From Aldehydirespirator sp965204415 (GTDB lineage Bacteria; Actinomycetota; Acidimicrobiia; Acidimicrobiales; Aldehydirespiratoraceae), in assembly GCA_965204415.1 (NCBI GenBank), contig CBDBEL010000001.1, positions 620,001 to 684,000 of the forward strand: a stretch of 64,000 nt of DNA, written 5' to 3'. A program made the position numbers and the translations under genes. This document shows, one piece after another, positions 24,966 through 34,128 of this stretch (positions within the stretch are counted from its first letter, which is position 1; every line of letters starts with the position of its first letter). A model generated the notes under the pieces. The model had not been told where the DNA came from and searched no databases. It saw only the letters and a list, made by a program, of their open reading frames with translations.

Positions 24966-25939
24966 GGCGGATCCTCGGGTCGAGCACGGCATAAAGCAGG
25001 TCGGCGGCCAGGTTCATCAAGAACACCGCGGCCGACACGATCATCACCGTGGCCAGCAGTATCGGGTAGTCGCCGGCATTGAGGGCGTCGAGGAACAGCA
25101 GGCCCATCCCCGGGTACTGGAACACCCGCTCGGTGACGATGAGGCCGCCGACCAGCAGGCCCACGTCGATGGCCGCCTGGGTGGTCACCGGGATGAGCGC
25201 GTTGCGCACGCCGTGGCGGACCACGACCGACAGCTCGCCCAGGCCCTTGGCCCGGGCCGTGCGGATGAAGTCCGACCCCATCACGTCCAGCATGGAGGCC
25301 CGCATGTAGCGGCTGTAGACCGCCACCAGCTGCAGCGACAGCGCCATCACCGGAAGAGCCAGGTGGCGAGCCCGGTCGAGCAGGTCGAACCCCTGCTGGC
25401 CCGGCGAGTAGATCCCTGCGGTGGGCAGCAGGGGCGGCCCGACTCCGAGCCAGTTGGCCAGGTAGAGACCGAAGAAGAGCTGGAGCATCAGGCCGAGCCA
25501 GAACACCGGGATCGAGATGCCCAGGGAACGACACCGCGGTGGCGCCGTGGTCCATCAGAGTCCCGCGGCGGATCGCGGAGAGCGTGCCGATGGTGAGGCC
25601 GGCCACCACCGAGAAGGCCACCGCCGCCGCCACCAGCACCAGGGTGTTGGCCAGGGCGCGCTCCACGAAGGGCCACACGTCCTGGCCGTTGCGCACCAGC
25701 GACGTGCCGAAGTCGCCGGTGACGAAGTTGCCCAGCCACGTCAGGTAGCGGGCCCCGAAGGGATCCTCGAGTCCCAGCGAGTCGATGTAGGCCTGGCGGG
25801 CCTCGGCGCTGATGCGGGGGTTGACGGTCAGCTGGGCCGCAGGACTGGCGATCTCGCCCGCGGCCCAGAAGGTGGCCAGCGAGATGAGCAGCAGGATCGG
25901 CGCGGTGACCGCCAACCGCCGGGCCGCGTACCGGATCAC
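24958..25939 (-). CDS. Dipeptide-type ABC transporter permease (DppB-like), one-base frameshift near 25526
   Basis: The N-terminal frame (MIRYAARRLAVTAPILLLIS ... TLMDHGATAVSF) continues in another frame (LGISIPVFWLGLMLQLFFG ... LLYAVLDPRIRRA). The switch is at TTCCCTGG, where one extra C breaks the frame; removing it gives 326 residues, the normal DppB length. The EAA loop DFIRTARAKGLGELSVVVRHG is intact. Either an assembly error or a disabled gene; the other operon members look intact, favouring error. Confidence 0.88.
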
Positions 25940-26033
25940 GCCCGATGATCGCCGGCCGGATCGGACAGTCCCGTCATCGGCGGCACATCCGGTCCGGGCC
26001 GGGAAGGACTAGCCGCCGTGACCGCGGGCGCGG

Positions 26034-27830
26034 TCACCCGATGACGGTCCAGTCGTAGATGTCGTAGAAGCCGCCGTACACGCTCGACACCCAACCGCCC
26101 GGACCGTCCAGCACCTCCGGGTTCCAGGCGAGCAGGTTGGGCAGGACGTACAGCGGGATCCACGGCACGTCCTCGCCCAGCAGCGTGCCCAGCTCGCGCA
26201 CGAGCTCGAGCCGGGACGCCTCGTCGATCTCGGCGTCGATGGCGAAGGCCAGGTCGCTGGCCCGCTGGCTGGCGTAGGCGGTGAAGTTCTGGCCGCTGAA
26301 GCCGTTGGCCTCGCTGGGGATGCCGTCGATGTCGTAGAGGTTGCTCACGGTCGGGTCGGGGCTGGTGCTGTTGGCGAACAGCGCCACCGGGCCGAAGTTC
26401 ATGGCGGGGAGCCGGTTCTGGAACAGTTCGCCCGGGTCGTAGTTGATGATGTCCCATCCGATGCCGAAGGGCCTGGTCATCTCGACCACCAGGGCCTGCA
26501 CGTCCTCGCGGCGCTTGTTGCCGGCCACCGTGTTCCATTGCAGCACCATTTCGACGCCGTCGGCGTTGACCCAGAGACCCTCGGGATCGGGGCGGGTCCA
26601 GCCCTCCGCGGTGAGCAGCTCGGTCACCCTGGCCATGTCCTGGCCGTAGTGGGCGAAATCGTCGGCGCACCAGTCCCCGAAGGCCGGGTTCCAGCCCGCG
26701 CACTGCAGCACAACCGGATCGTCGATGATCGGGCCGAGGGCCACGTCGGCGATCCGCTCCCGGTCGAGGGCGTAGGCGAGGGCCTGGCGCACGTTCTTGG
26801 TGATCTCGAAGCGGCGGTCCGGGGCGATCTGGTTGATCCACAGCCCCTCCATGAAGGTGCCCGCTCCCGAAACGAACGCGAGGGGCGGGGCGAGGCGCTC
26901 CTTGGCACCGGGGAAGGGCTGGGGGAAGGCGGCCATGACCTCGCCCGTCTGGAGGGCCACGATCTCGGTGTCGGTGTCCTCCCTGGGGACCATGACCACC
27001 CGGTCCACCAGAGGCATGCGCTCGGGGACCCAGTAGTTGTCGTTGGGGACGAGGATGTGCTGTTCCTGGCTCCATGACTCCTGGAGCCACGGGCCGCCCG
27101 AGATCGGGATCGAGTCGTTCCAGTGGCTGGAGATGTCGGTGGAGCCGTCGAAGGCATGGGCGGGCAGGATGGCGTCGAACAGGTACCGCCAGGGCGCGTA
27201 GGGCTCGGAGAAGGTGACCACCGCGGTCTGCGGGTCGTCGTGGTCCACCGCGGTGATCAGGTCGTATCCGATGGTGCTGAGAGAGCCCTCGGTGTCGAGC
27301 CTGGCCCGCCAGGTGAACCACACGTCGGTGCTGGTGATGGGCGTGCCGTCGCTCCAGCGGGCATCGCCGTTGAGACGGTACGTGACGGTGAGAGTGCCGT
27401 CGTCGTTGAGTACCGCTCCGCCGTTCTCCACGGTCGGCGCCTCCACCAGCACCGGCGAGGCCCCGATGTTGTTGTCGATGTCGTACTCCATGAGGCCGGG
27501 CAGGACATGCACGAGCACCGACCAGAGCGTCCAGGTGGCGTTCGCGCAGGATGTGACCGGGTTGAGGCACTCGGGCCACTGCTCCACAGCCAGCACGATC
27601 TCCCCGCCGGGCCGCTCCGGCGCGGCTGGGGCCTCGGCGGTCCCGGTGTCGGGTTCGGAGGGCTCTGCCCCGTCGGGGCTCCCGGTCCCGGCGGCATCGG
27701 TCTCAGGGGCTGCCGGTTCTCCGGAACCGTCGGGGGCCTCGTCCCCGCCGCCGCACGCCGCGGCCGTCAGCGCGAGGACCACCAGCATCGCCCAGCACCG
27801 CCGGCGACGCAGGCGTGGTCGTGCTGTCAC
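26034..27830 (-). CDS. ABC transporter substrate-binding lipoprotein, family 5 (peptide/opine type)
   Basis: This 598-residue extracellular binding protein has an Arg-rich n-region, a hydrophobic stretch and the lipobox LTAAACGGG with Cys26, so it is membrane-anchored. A Ser/Glu/Pro linker precedes the SBP_bac_5 domain, seen in GLMEYDIDNN, TVTYRLNGDARWSDGTPIT, and NVRQALAYALDRERIADVA. Ligands of the family are peptides, but also opines and other cations. The GTG start at 27830 gives the complete signal peptide; ATG 27788 would remove the n-region. Confidence 0.9.
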   Translation of the reverse strand: MTARPRLRRRRCWAMLVVLALTAAACGGGDEAPDGSGEPAAPETDAAGTGSPDGAEPSEPDTGTAEAPAAPERPGGEIVLAVEQWPECLNPVTSCANATWTLWSVLVHVLPGLMEYDIDNNIGASPVLVEAPTVENGGAVLNDDGTLTVTYRLNGDARWSDGTPITSTDVWFTWRARLDTEGSLSTIGYDLITAVDHDDPQTAVVTFSEPYAPWRYLFDAILPAHAFDGSTDISSHWNDSIPISGGPWLQESWSQEQHILVPNDNYWVPERMPLVDRVVMVPREDTDTEIVALQTGEVMAAFPQPFPGAKERLAPPLAFVSGAGTFMEGLWINQIAPDRRFEITKNVRQALAYALDRERIADVALGPIIDDPVVLQCAGWNPAFGDWCADDFAHYGQDMARVTELLTAEGWTRPDPEGLWVNADGVEMVLQWNTVAGNKRREDVQALVVEMTRPFGIGWDIINYDPGELFQNRLPAMNFGPVALFANSTSPDPTVSNLYDIDGIPSEANGFSGQNFTAYASQRASDLAFAIDAEIDEASRLELVRELGTLLGEDVPWIPLYVLPNLLAWNPEVLDGPGGWVSSVYGGFYDIYDWTVIG

Positions 27831-27901
27831 GATTGCAGACAATAGACGCTGTCGGCGCAGCCGTAGCGCTGATCGGAGCGATGACCGCTCGCCGGCGGGT
27901 G

Positions 27902-29203
27902 TCAGTTCGCGCGGCGGGGGCGGCGCAGCAGGTATGCGGCCGTCGCCGAGGCCCGTACCGGCCAGGGATCGCAGCGGCCCTGCGCCTCCACCGGCAGTGG
28001 CGGCTTCCCGAACATGCGGTACATGACGTACAGCGCGATCACGAGATGGGCCCCGACCAGCACCGCGAAGTACGCCCAGGGCGCGATCAGCGCCATGAGG
28101 GCTCCGCCCAGGGTCGGCCCGATCACCGCGCCCACCCCGCTGACCCGCACCAGCGAGGCGCTCGCGCCGGTCAGCTGCGCCGGCGCGACACTGTCGGCGG
28201 TGGTGGCCACGGCCAGCGAGTAGAGCGGGAACGTCGCGCCGCCGTGCACGAACATCAGCAGCAGCGACAGCGCCGATCCCGGCTCCACCAGCAGATGCAG
28301 CCCGGCCGAGCCGGCCGCGGTGAGCGCCACCACCAGGATCACATAGCGGCGGGGTACCCGGTCCGAGGCGCTGCCCACGAGCCACTGGAACACCACCGAC
28401 CCGGCGATCGACGCCACCACGAAGAGCGAGATGCGGGTGTTGGACAGCCCCTCGGTGGCGGCGTAGAAGGCACCGAGCCCCATGAGGCAGCCGTGCGATA
28501 GCCCGACCCAGAAGGCGGTGAGCATCCCCAGCGGTGCGAGCCTCACCAGCTCGCTCAGCGAGACCGGCTCGGGAACCACCAGGGGCGGCGCGGTGGACGC
28601 CGACAGCGACACCGGAACCAGCGCGAACGAGATCAGCACCGAGGACAGCACGAAGAGCTTGAACCCTCCGGGGTCGGCGATGTTGAGCATCAGCTGGCCG
28701 GCGCCCATCCCGCCCATCGTCACGATCATGTAGCGCGACAGCATCCGGCCCCGGGTCGCATTGGTGGCCATGTCGTTCAGCCACGACTCGACGGTCACCA
28801 GGATTCCGGCCAGGCACAGCCCGTACGCGAACCGCAGCAGCGTCCACGCCACGGGATGGATCCAGATCACGTGCAGGATGGAGGCGGCCGAGCCCATCGC
28901 GGCCAGCGCTCCGAACACCCTGATGTGGCCGACGGTGGCAATGAAGTGCTCGGCTGCCTTGGTCCCGAACAGGAATCCGAGGAAGTAGCCGGCCATCACG
29001 ACGCCGGTCACGACCAGCCCGAAGTCCTCCGACTCGGCCCGCACGCCCAGCGCGACCCGCAGCAGCCCGTTGCAGGCCATGACCAGGACCACCCCGGCCA
29101 GCAGCGACCTGACCGCTCCGAGACGGTCGCCGCGCGACTCGATCCACGGTCCTCCCGCCAGCCCGTCGCCGGGCTCGGGCCGCACCACGGAGTTGGTCGC
29201 CAC
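27902..29203 (-). CDS. MFS transporter
   Basis: This 433-residue major facilitator has 12 predicted helices. The first-domain loop LFGTKAAEHFIATVGHIRVF and the second-half loop WLVGSASDRVPRRYVI correspond to the MFS motif A positions. The arrangement resembles YcaD-type carriers. The substrate is unknown. GTG start at 29203; the frame further upstream is antisense to the hydrolase region. It lies 71 bp upstream of the substrate-binding protein on the same strand. Confidence 0.85.
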   Translation of the reverse strand: MATNSVVRPEPGDGLAGGPWIESRGDRLGAVRSLLAGVVLVMACNGLLRVALGVRAESEDFGLVVTGVVMAGYFLGFLFGTKAAEHFIATVGHIRVFGALAAMGSAASILHVIWIHPVAWTLLRFAYGLCLAGILVTVESWLNDMATNATRGRMLSRYMIVTMGGMGAGQLMLNIADPGGFKLFVLSSVLISFALVPVSLSASTAPPLVVPEPVSLSELVRLAPLGMLTAFWVGLSHGCLMGLGAFYAATEGLSNTRISLFVVASIAGSVVFQWLVGSASDRVPRRYVILVVALTAAGSAGLHLLVEPGSALSLLLMFVHGGATFPLYSLAVATTADSVAPAQLTGASASLVRVSGVGAVIGPTLGGALMALIAPWAYFAVLVGAHLVIALYVMYRMFGKPPLPVEAQGRCDPWPVRASATAAYLLRRPRRAN

Positions 29204-29316
29204 AGTCGGATCGTAAGTCGGCGACCGCGGGCGCGGAGACGATTCGAGCGTGACTTCCGTCACACGCGGAGGCCGAGCCGCAGTCTTCGCCGCGCCGCGG
29301 GGACGGGCGGGGCGGA

Positions 29317-30114
29317 TCAGGCGCGGGCCAGAGCGGCCGCGATGGCTTCGCGGACCGGGATGGGGCTCTCGATCTGCAGGAAGTGGCCGACCCGGTCCAG
29401 GTACACGGCGCGGGCGTCCCCGAAGGCGTCGATCATCGATGCGGCCCGCTTGTTCGGGGTCATCTTGTCCTCGCGGCCCAGCACCATCGTCACCGGGCAC
29501 CGGACCCGGGCCGCGGCCTCCTCGGCGCCCGCGTAGGCGTCGCAGGCCGCCAGGTCGCCGCCGAGCACTCCGGGACGGGCCCGGTCCAGCAGCGAGGTGT
29601 TGCCCCCGATCAGCCACATGCCCGGCGAGGCGTGTCCGCCGGTGTGGGCCCGGCTGCCGATGCCCCAGGACGTGATGAGCCGGCCCGCGACCGGGTCGTC
29701 GGCGTCGGCCGCGGCCTGCAGGGCCGGATGCACCGGCATCGCCCCCGCGGTGCCCAGCAGCACCAGTGACCGGGCCACCTCGGGCCGCTGGGCCGCCGCC
29801 TCAAGCACCACGAAGGTGCCCATCGAGTGGCCCACCAGGTGGGCGGGTGCCAAGCCCAGCGCCTCGATGGCCCTCGCCAGCCACTCCCCCATCTCGGCGA
29901 TGCTTGCGAGGGCGGGCCCGTCGCTGCCGCCGTGGCCGGGAAGGTCCACAGCCGCGGCCCGGTAGCCGTGATGGGCGATCCAGCGGGTCTGGAGCTGCCA
30001 GACGGTGCGGTCGCCGCCCGCTCCGTGCACCAGCACCACCGCGGGCTCGTCTCCGTCGAGGCCGCGCCCGCCGGTGGCGCAGCGCACCACGCGCCCGTCG
30101 ATCAGCGTCTCCAC
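29317..30114 (-). CDS. Alpha/beta hydrolase
   Basis: This 265-residue hydrolase has VVLVHGAGGD oxyanion region, nucleophile elbow GHSMG, acid in GREDKMTPN, and a late His in DRVGHFLQIE. The gene starts 12 bp after metY. MetX, the usual partner of MetY, is also an alpha/beta hydrolase, but it is longer and has a GGSMGG elbow, so this is not a normal MetX. Substrate unknown. Confidence 0.85.
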   Translation of the reverse strand: METLIDGRVVRCATGGRGLDGDEPAVVLVHGAGGDRTVWQLQTRWIAHHGYRAAAVDLPGHGGSDGPALASIAEMGEWLARAIEALGLAPAHLVGHSMGTFVVLEAAAQRPEVARSLVLLGTAGAMPVHPALQAAADADDPVAGRLITSWGIGSRAHTGGHASPGMWLIGGNTSLLDRARPGVLGGDLAACDAYAGAEEAAARVRCPVTMVLGREDKMTPNKRAASMIDAFGDARAVYLDRVGHFLQIESPIPVREAIAAALARA

Positions 30115-30126
30115 GCTGTCTTGCCC

Positions 30127-31419
30127 TTATCTCTGGGAGGCCTTGAGGGCCCGCTCGAGGTCCTCCACGATGTCTCGGGGGTCCTCCAGCCCGACCGAGA
30201 TGCGCACGAGGTCCTCGCCCACTCCGGCCGCGGCGAGGTCCTCAGCCGACATCTGCTGATGGGTGGTGCTGGCCGGATGGATCACCAGGGTCTTGGCGTC
30301 GCCGACATTGGCCAGGTGCGACGCCAGCCGGACCGCGGAGATGAACTTGGCCCCGGCTTCGCGCCCGCCCGCTATGCCGAAGCTCAAGATGGCGCCGGTG
30401 CCGCGGGGGTAGAGCCGGCGGGCCAGGTCGTGGTCGGGGTGGTCGGGCATCGAGGGGTACTTGACCCAGCTCACCGCGTCGTTGGCGGCCAGCGCCTCGA
30501 CCACCGCGGCGGTGTTGGCCACATGGCGCTGCATCCGCAACGGCAGCGTCTCGATCCCCTGGAGGATCTGGAAGGCGTTGGCCGGGCTCATGCAGGCGCC
30601 GAAGTCGCGCAGCCCCTCGACCCGGGCCCGGCTGATGAAGGCGCCGGGGCCGAACTCGTCGCTGAAGCTGATGCCGTGGTAGCCGGCGTAGGGCTCGGTG
30701 ATAGTCGGGAACAGGCCCGAGGCGTCCCAGTCGAAGTGGCCGCCATCGACGAGCACGCCCCCGAGGGCCACGCCGTGGCCTCCCAGGAACTTGGTGGCCG
30801 AGTGCATCACGATGTCGGCGCCGTGCTCGAGGGCCTGGATCAGGTACGGCGTCGAGAAGGTGGCGTCCACCATCAGCGGCAGCCCCCGCTCGTGGGCCAC
30901 TTCGGCCACCGCCGGTATGTCCAGCACCTCGATGCCGGGGTTGCCGAGCGTCTCCGCGAAGACGAGCCGGGTGTCGCTGCCGATGGCGGCTGCGAAGTCG
31001 TCGGGGCGGCGGGGATCGACGAAGGTGGTGGTGATGCCGAAGCGCCGCAGGGTGAGGTTGAGCATGTTGTGGGTGCCGCCGTAGATGTTGCGGCTGGCCA
31101 CGATGTGGGCGCCCGAGTCCATGAGCGTGGCCACGGCCAGGAAGAACGCGGCCTGGCCGCTGGCGGTGGCCACCGCGCCCACCCCGCCCTCGAGGGCCGC
31201 GACCCTTTCTTCCAGGACGGCCACGGTGGGGTTGGAGATCCGCGAGTAGATGTGGCCGGGTATCTCGAGGTTGAACAGCCCGGCCGCGTGGTCGGTGTCC
31301 TCGAAGGTGTACGAGGTGGTGAAGTAGATGGGGACGGCCCGGGCCCCGGTGGCCGGGTCGCTGTGCTGGCCGGCGTGCAGGCTCAGGGTGTCGAATCGCA
31401 GGAAGTCGGGCTCTACCAC
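30127..31419 (-). CDS. metY: O-acetylhomoserine sulfhydrylase (Cys/Met metabolism PLP enzyme)
   Basis: This 430-residue PLP enzyme makes homocysteine from O-acetylhomoserine and sulfide. Marks: SLHAGQHSDPATGARAVPIY, YSRISNPTVAVLEERVAALE, VDATFSTPYL, and the Schiff-base lysine in MHSATKFLGGHG. Length matches MetY rather than the shorter cystathionine gamma-synthases. Start taken at GTG 31419. Upstream on the same strand is a block of three hairpins and a 49-residue ORF. Confidence 0.9.
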   Translation of the reverse strand: MVEPDFLRFDTLSLHAGQHSDPATGARAVPIYFTTSYTFEDTDHAAGLFNLEIPGHIYSRISNPTVAVLEERVAALEGGVGAVATASGQAAFFLAVATLMDSGAHIVASRNIYGGTHNMLNLTLRRFGITTTFVDPRRPDDFAAAIGSDTRLVFAETLGNPGIEVLDIPAVAEVAHERGLPLMVDATFSTPYLIQALEHGADIVMHSATKFLGGHGVALGGVLVDGGHFDWDASGLFPTITEPYAGYHGISFSDEFGPGAFISRARVEGLRDFGACMSPANAFQILQGIETLPLRMQRHVANTAAVVEALAANDAVSWVKYPSMPDHPDHDLARRLYPRGTGAILSFGIAGGREAGAKFISAVRLASHLANVGDAKTLVIHPASTTHQQMSAEDLAAAGVGEDLVRISVGLEDPRDIVEDLERALKASQR

Positions 31420-31473
31420 CGGGCTGAGCCTACGCCGTCCAAGAGGCCGAGCGGATGGCTGGCGCCTCACGCG

Positions 31474-31588
31474 TCGAGGCCCTCGCCGTATCGGCAATTG
31501 GGGGGAACCGATCTTGGCGGGGGCCTCGAGCCGTCTGAGGGCGTCCTGCCCTCAGGAGGGGGTCTTTGCGCCGGCCGATACCGGCCGG
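31474..31588 (-). other. Three-hairpin structured leader between a small ORF and metY
   Basis: On the minus strand, in order: a hairpin with arms CCGGCCG/CGGCCGG at 31571-31588 just after the small ORF; CTGAGGGC/GCCCTCAG at 31535-31555; and a long hairpin at 31474-31529 closed by TCGAGGCCC/GGGCCTCGA with inner CGCC/GGCG and ATCGG/CCGAT pairs. The last ends about 55 bases before the metY start. No match to a riboswitch I know could be made. Termination or attenuation control of metY is possible. Confidence 0.45.
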
Positions 31589-31595
31589 CGGCGGG

Positions 31596-31745
31596 TCAGC
31601 GGCGGACTCGATAGGGGCGTCCGGCCGCGTCGCCGGCCACCCTCAGCAAGCCCTCGGCCACGCCCACGGCGTAGCCGGGTCCCAGCGCGTCGCGCCATAC
31701 GGTGGAGGCGCTGGCCTTGATGTCTACAACGGGGATTGAACTCAT
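31596..31745 (-). CDS. 49-residue protein of unknown function
   Basis: ATG at 31745 follows a strong GGGAGGAG site. The product begins MSSIPVVDIKAS, has a Gly/Ala-rich middle and a basic end (RPYRVRR). It is not rich in Met or Cys, so a classic leader peptide for metY is not obvious. It lies 110 bp after choline dehydrogenase and directly before a strong hairpin. No family was recognised. Confidence 0.55.
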   Translation of the reverse strand: MSSIPVVDIKASASTVWRDALGPGYAVGVAEGLLRVAGDAAGRPYRVRR

Positions 31746-31855
31746 GTTTCGCTCCTCCCTTTCTTGTTGACGCCACATCTCCGGCGTTCACTTGATTGTT
31801 TCGCCGTCGGCGTCGAATTGCAATGAAACGGGGGTCGAAACGGGTGTGATTTGCG

Positions 31856-33562
31856 TCACATCGGACTCTGCGCATCGGCGTCTGAGCCACCGGCCCGGTA
31901 GAAGTCCACGGGCTCGGGAGGCAGGGGCGTGACGCCGCGTATCAGGTCGGCGGCCTTCTCGGCCAGCATCATCACCGGCGCGTAGATGTTGCCGTTGGTC
32001 AGGTACGGCATCGACGAGGCGTCCACCACCCGCAGCCCCCTGGTGCCGTGGACCTCCAGGGTGTCGGGGTGAATGGCACTGTCGTCGCCCAGGCCCATGC
32101 GGGCGGTGCAGGAGGGATGCAGGGCGGTCTCGGCGTCGCGGCGCACCCAGTCGAGGATCTCGTCGTCGCTGCTCACGCCGGGGCCGGGCGACACCTCGCC
32201 GCCGTTGAAGGCGTCCATGGCGGGCTGGTTGAGGATGTGGCGGGCGTGGCGCACCGCCTCCGCCCACTCGCGGCGGTCCTCGTCGGTGGACAGGTAGTTG
32301 AAGCGAAGCGCGGGCTTGGCCCGGGGATCGGCAGACGTGATGTGCACGGTGCCGCGCGAGTTGCTGTACATCGGTCCGACGTGCACCTGGTAGCCGTGGC
32401 CGCCCTCGGGGACTGTTCCGTCGTAGCGGACAGCTATGGGCAGGAAGTGGAACATCAGGTTCGGGTAGGCGACATCGTCGTTGCTGCGGATGAAGCCGCC
32501 GGCCTCGAAGTGGTTGGTGGCGCCGGGGCCGCGGCGGGCCAGCCACTGCAGGCCGATCCAGGGCCGGCGCCACTTGGCCAGGTTGGGCTGCATCGACACC
32601 GGCTGCTTGCAGGCGTACTGGACGTACACCTCGAGGTGGTCCTGGAGGTTGGCACCGACTGCAGGCACATCAGCCACGACATCGATGCCGTGGCTTCCTA
32701 GCAGGTCGGCCGGCCCCACCCCCGAGAGTTGCAGCAGCTGGGGCGAGTTGATGGAGCCGCCGCAGCAGATCACCTCTTCGGCGTGTGCGGTGCGGGTCTG
32801 CCCGCCTCTGGTGTAGGTGACGCCGGTGGCCCGGTCGCCGTCGAAGAGGATCCTGGTCGTGTAGGCCCGGGTGACCAGGTGCAGGTTCCGTCGGCGCAGC
32901 ACCGGGTGCAGGTAGGCCCGGGCTGCGCTCAGTCGCCGGCCCCGGTGGACGTTGCGGTCGAAAGCCGCGAAGCCCTCCTGGCGGTAGCCGTTGACGTCGG
33001 TGGTCCGGGGGTGCCCGGCCTGCTCGGTGGCTGCCAGGAAAGCCTCGAACAACGGGTTCAGGGCCGGGCCTCTCTCCAGCACCAGCGGACCCTGGTCACC
33101 CCGGTACCTGCCCCGGCTGCTGGTGTCGGGGCCGCTGTGGTCGTCGCCGGCCAGGCAGGCCTCCATCCGCTTGAAATACGGCAGGCAATGGGCGTAGTCC
33201 CAGCGCTCCATGCCCTCGTCGGCGGCCCAGCGCTGGTAGTCGAGGGGGTTGCCCCGCTGGAAGATCATGCCGTTGATGCTCGACGACCCGCCCAGGACCT
33301 TGCCCCGGGCGTGGTAGACGCGGCGGCCGCCCATGTGGGGCTCGGGCTCGGAGCTGTACTGCCAGTCGTAGAAGCGGTTGCCGATGGGGAACGACAGCGC
33401 CGCGGGCATGTGGATGTACACGTCGAAGCGCCAGTCCCGCCGGCCCGCCTCCAGCACCAGCACCGATGCCGCCGGGTCGGCGCTGAGCCGGTTGGCGAGC
33501 GCGCAGCCGGCCGAGCCACCGCCCACGATCACGTAGTCGTAGCGGCGATCGTGGTCTGCCAT
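31856..33562 (-). CDS. betA: Choline dehydrogenase-type GMC oxidoreductase
   Basis: This 568-residue FAD enzyme is expected to oxidise choline to betaine aldehyde and possibly on to betaine. FAD-binding VIVGGGSAGCALANRL is at residues 11-26; the GMC signatures GKVLGGSSSINGMIF and CGGSINSPQLLQLSGVGP follow; the catalytic His lies in LHPSCTARMG, and TNGNIYAPVMMLAEKAADLI ends the FAD domain. GAGGT precedes the ATG. Betaine produced here would feed the Rieske and dimethylglycine-type enzymes at 53-57 kb. Other GMC alcohol dehydrogenases look similar, so substrate is probable, not certain. Confidence 0.82.
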   Translation of the reverse strand: MADHDRRYDYVIVGGGSAGCALANRLSADPAASVLVLEAGRRDWRFDVYIHMPAALSFPIGNRFYDWQYSSEPEPHMGGRRVYHARGKVLGGSSSINGMIFQRGNPLDYQRWAADEGMERWDYAHCLPYFKRMEACLAGDDHSGPDTSSRGRYRGDQGPLVLERGPALNPLFEAFLAATEQAGHPRTTDVNGYRQEGFAAFDRNVHRGRRLSAARAYLHPVLRRRNLHLVTRAYTTRILFDGDRATGVTYTRGGQTRTAHAEEVICCGGSINSPQLLQLSGVGPADLLGSHGIDVVADVPAVGANLQDHLEVYVQYACKQPVSMQPNLAKWRRPWIGLQWLARRGPGATNHFEAGGFIRSNDDVAYPNLMFHFLPIAVRYDGTVPEGGHGYQVHVGPMYSNSRGTVHITSADPRAKPALRFNYLSTDEDRREWAEAVRHARHILNQPAMDAFNGGEVSPGPGVSSDDEILDWVRRDAETALHPSCTARMGLGDDSAIHPDTLEVHGTRGLRVVDASSMPYLTNGNIYAPVMMLAEKAADLIRGVTPLPPEPVDFYRAGGSDADAQSPM

Positions 33563-33660
33563 CGTCACCTCGGGAGCTCGCACCGGGACGCCGGTCGGCG
33601 CCGTGCCGTGCAACAATCGCGACCCTACCGCTGCCGACCCTCAACTCCGAAGGGACTGCC

Positions 33661-34098
33661 GTGAACGAGAACACCTGGTCCGGGCCCGGCGCTCCGCCCT
33701 CGGGCCACTGCCTGTGCGGTGCTGTGAGCTACGAGGTGCACGGCCCGATCCGTCCGGTGTGGAACTGCCATTGCTGGCGCTGTCGCCGCTGGACCGGCCA
33801 CTTCATGGCCGCGTCGGGATGCAAGCGCTCCGACCTGAGGCTCGTGTCCGACGCCACCCTGGCCTGGCACCATCCCGCCGACGATCCCAACGTGGCCTAC
33901 GGCTTCTGCCGGGAGTGCGGGGGATCGCTGTTCTGGAAGGTGATCGAGGGACCGACGGAACAGACCGACCGCATCGCCATCTGCGCCGGCACCCTGGACC
34001 CTCCGACGGGACTGCGCACCGAGCGGGCTGTCTGCGTCGACGACGCCTCCGACTACCACACCCTCGACCCGGCAGTGTCCGCCTGGAGCCGCGAGTAG
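33661..34098 (+). CDS. GFA/CENP-V domain protein (zinc-binding)
   Basis: This 145-residue protein has a GFA fold with the zinc cysteines visible: GHCLCGAVSYE (C17, C19), WNCHCWRCR (C36, C38, C41), and YGFCRECGG. The founding member was linked to glutathione-formaldehyde chemistry, though most relatives have unknown substrates. It is divergent from betA with about 100 bp between, which may be a shared promoter region; demethylation of betaine-type compounds releases formaldehyde. Confidence 0.85.
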   Translation: MNENTWSGPGAPPSGHCLCGAVSYEVHGPIRPVWNCHCWRCRRWTGHFMAASGCKRSDLRLVSDATLAWHHPADDPNVAYGFCRECGGSLFWKVIEGPTEQTDRIAICAGTLDPPTGLRTERAVCVDDASDYHTLDPAVSAWSRE

Positions 34099-34128
34099 CG
34101 TCTGCGGATCGGTCCGAGGTCGGCAGTA

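Noticed and set aside
29317..30114. Calling the alpha/beta hydrolase MetX because it follows metY
   Set aside because: It is too short and has a GHSMG elbow rather than the MetX GGSMGG pattern.
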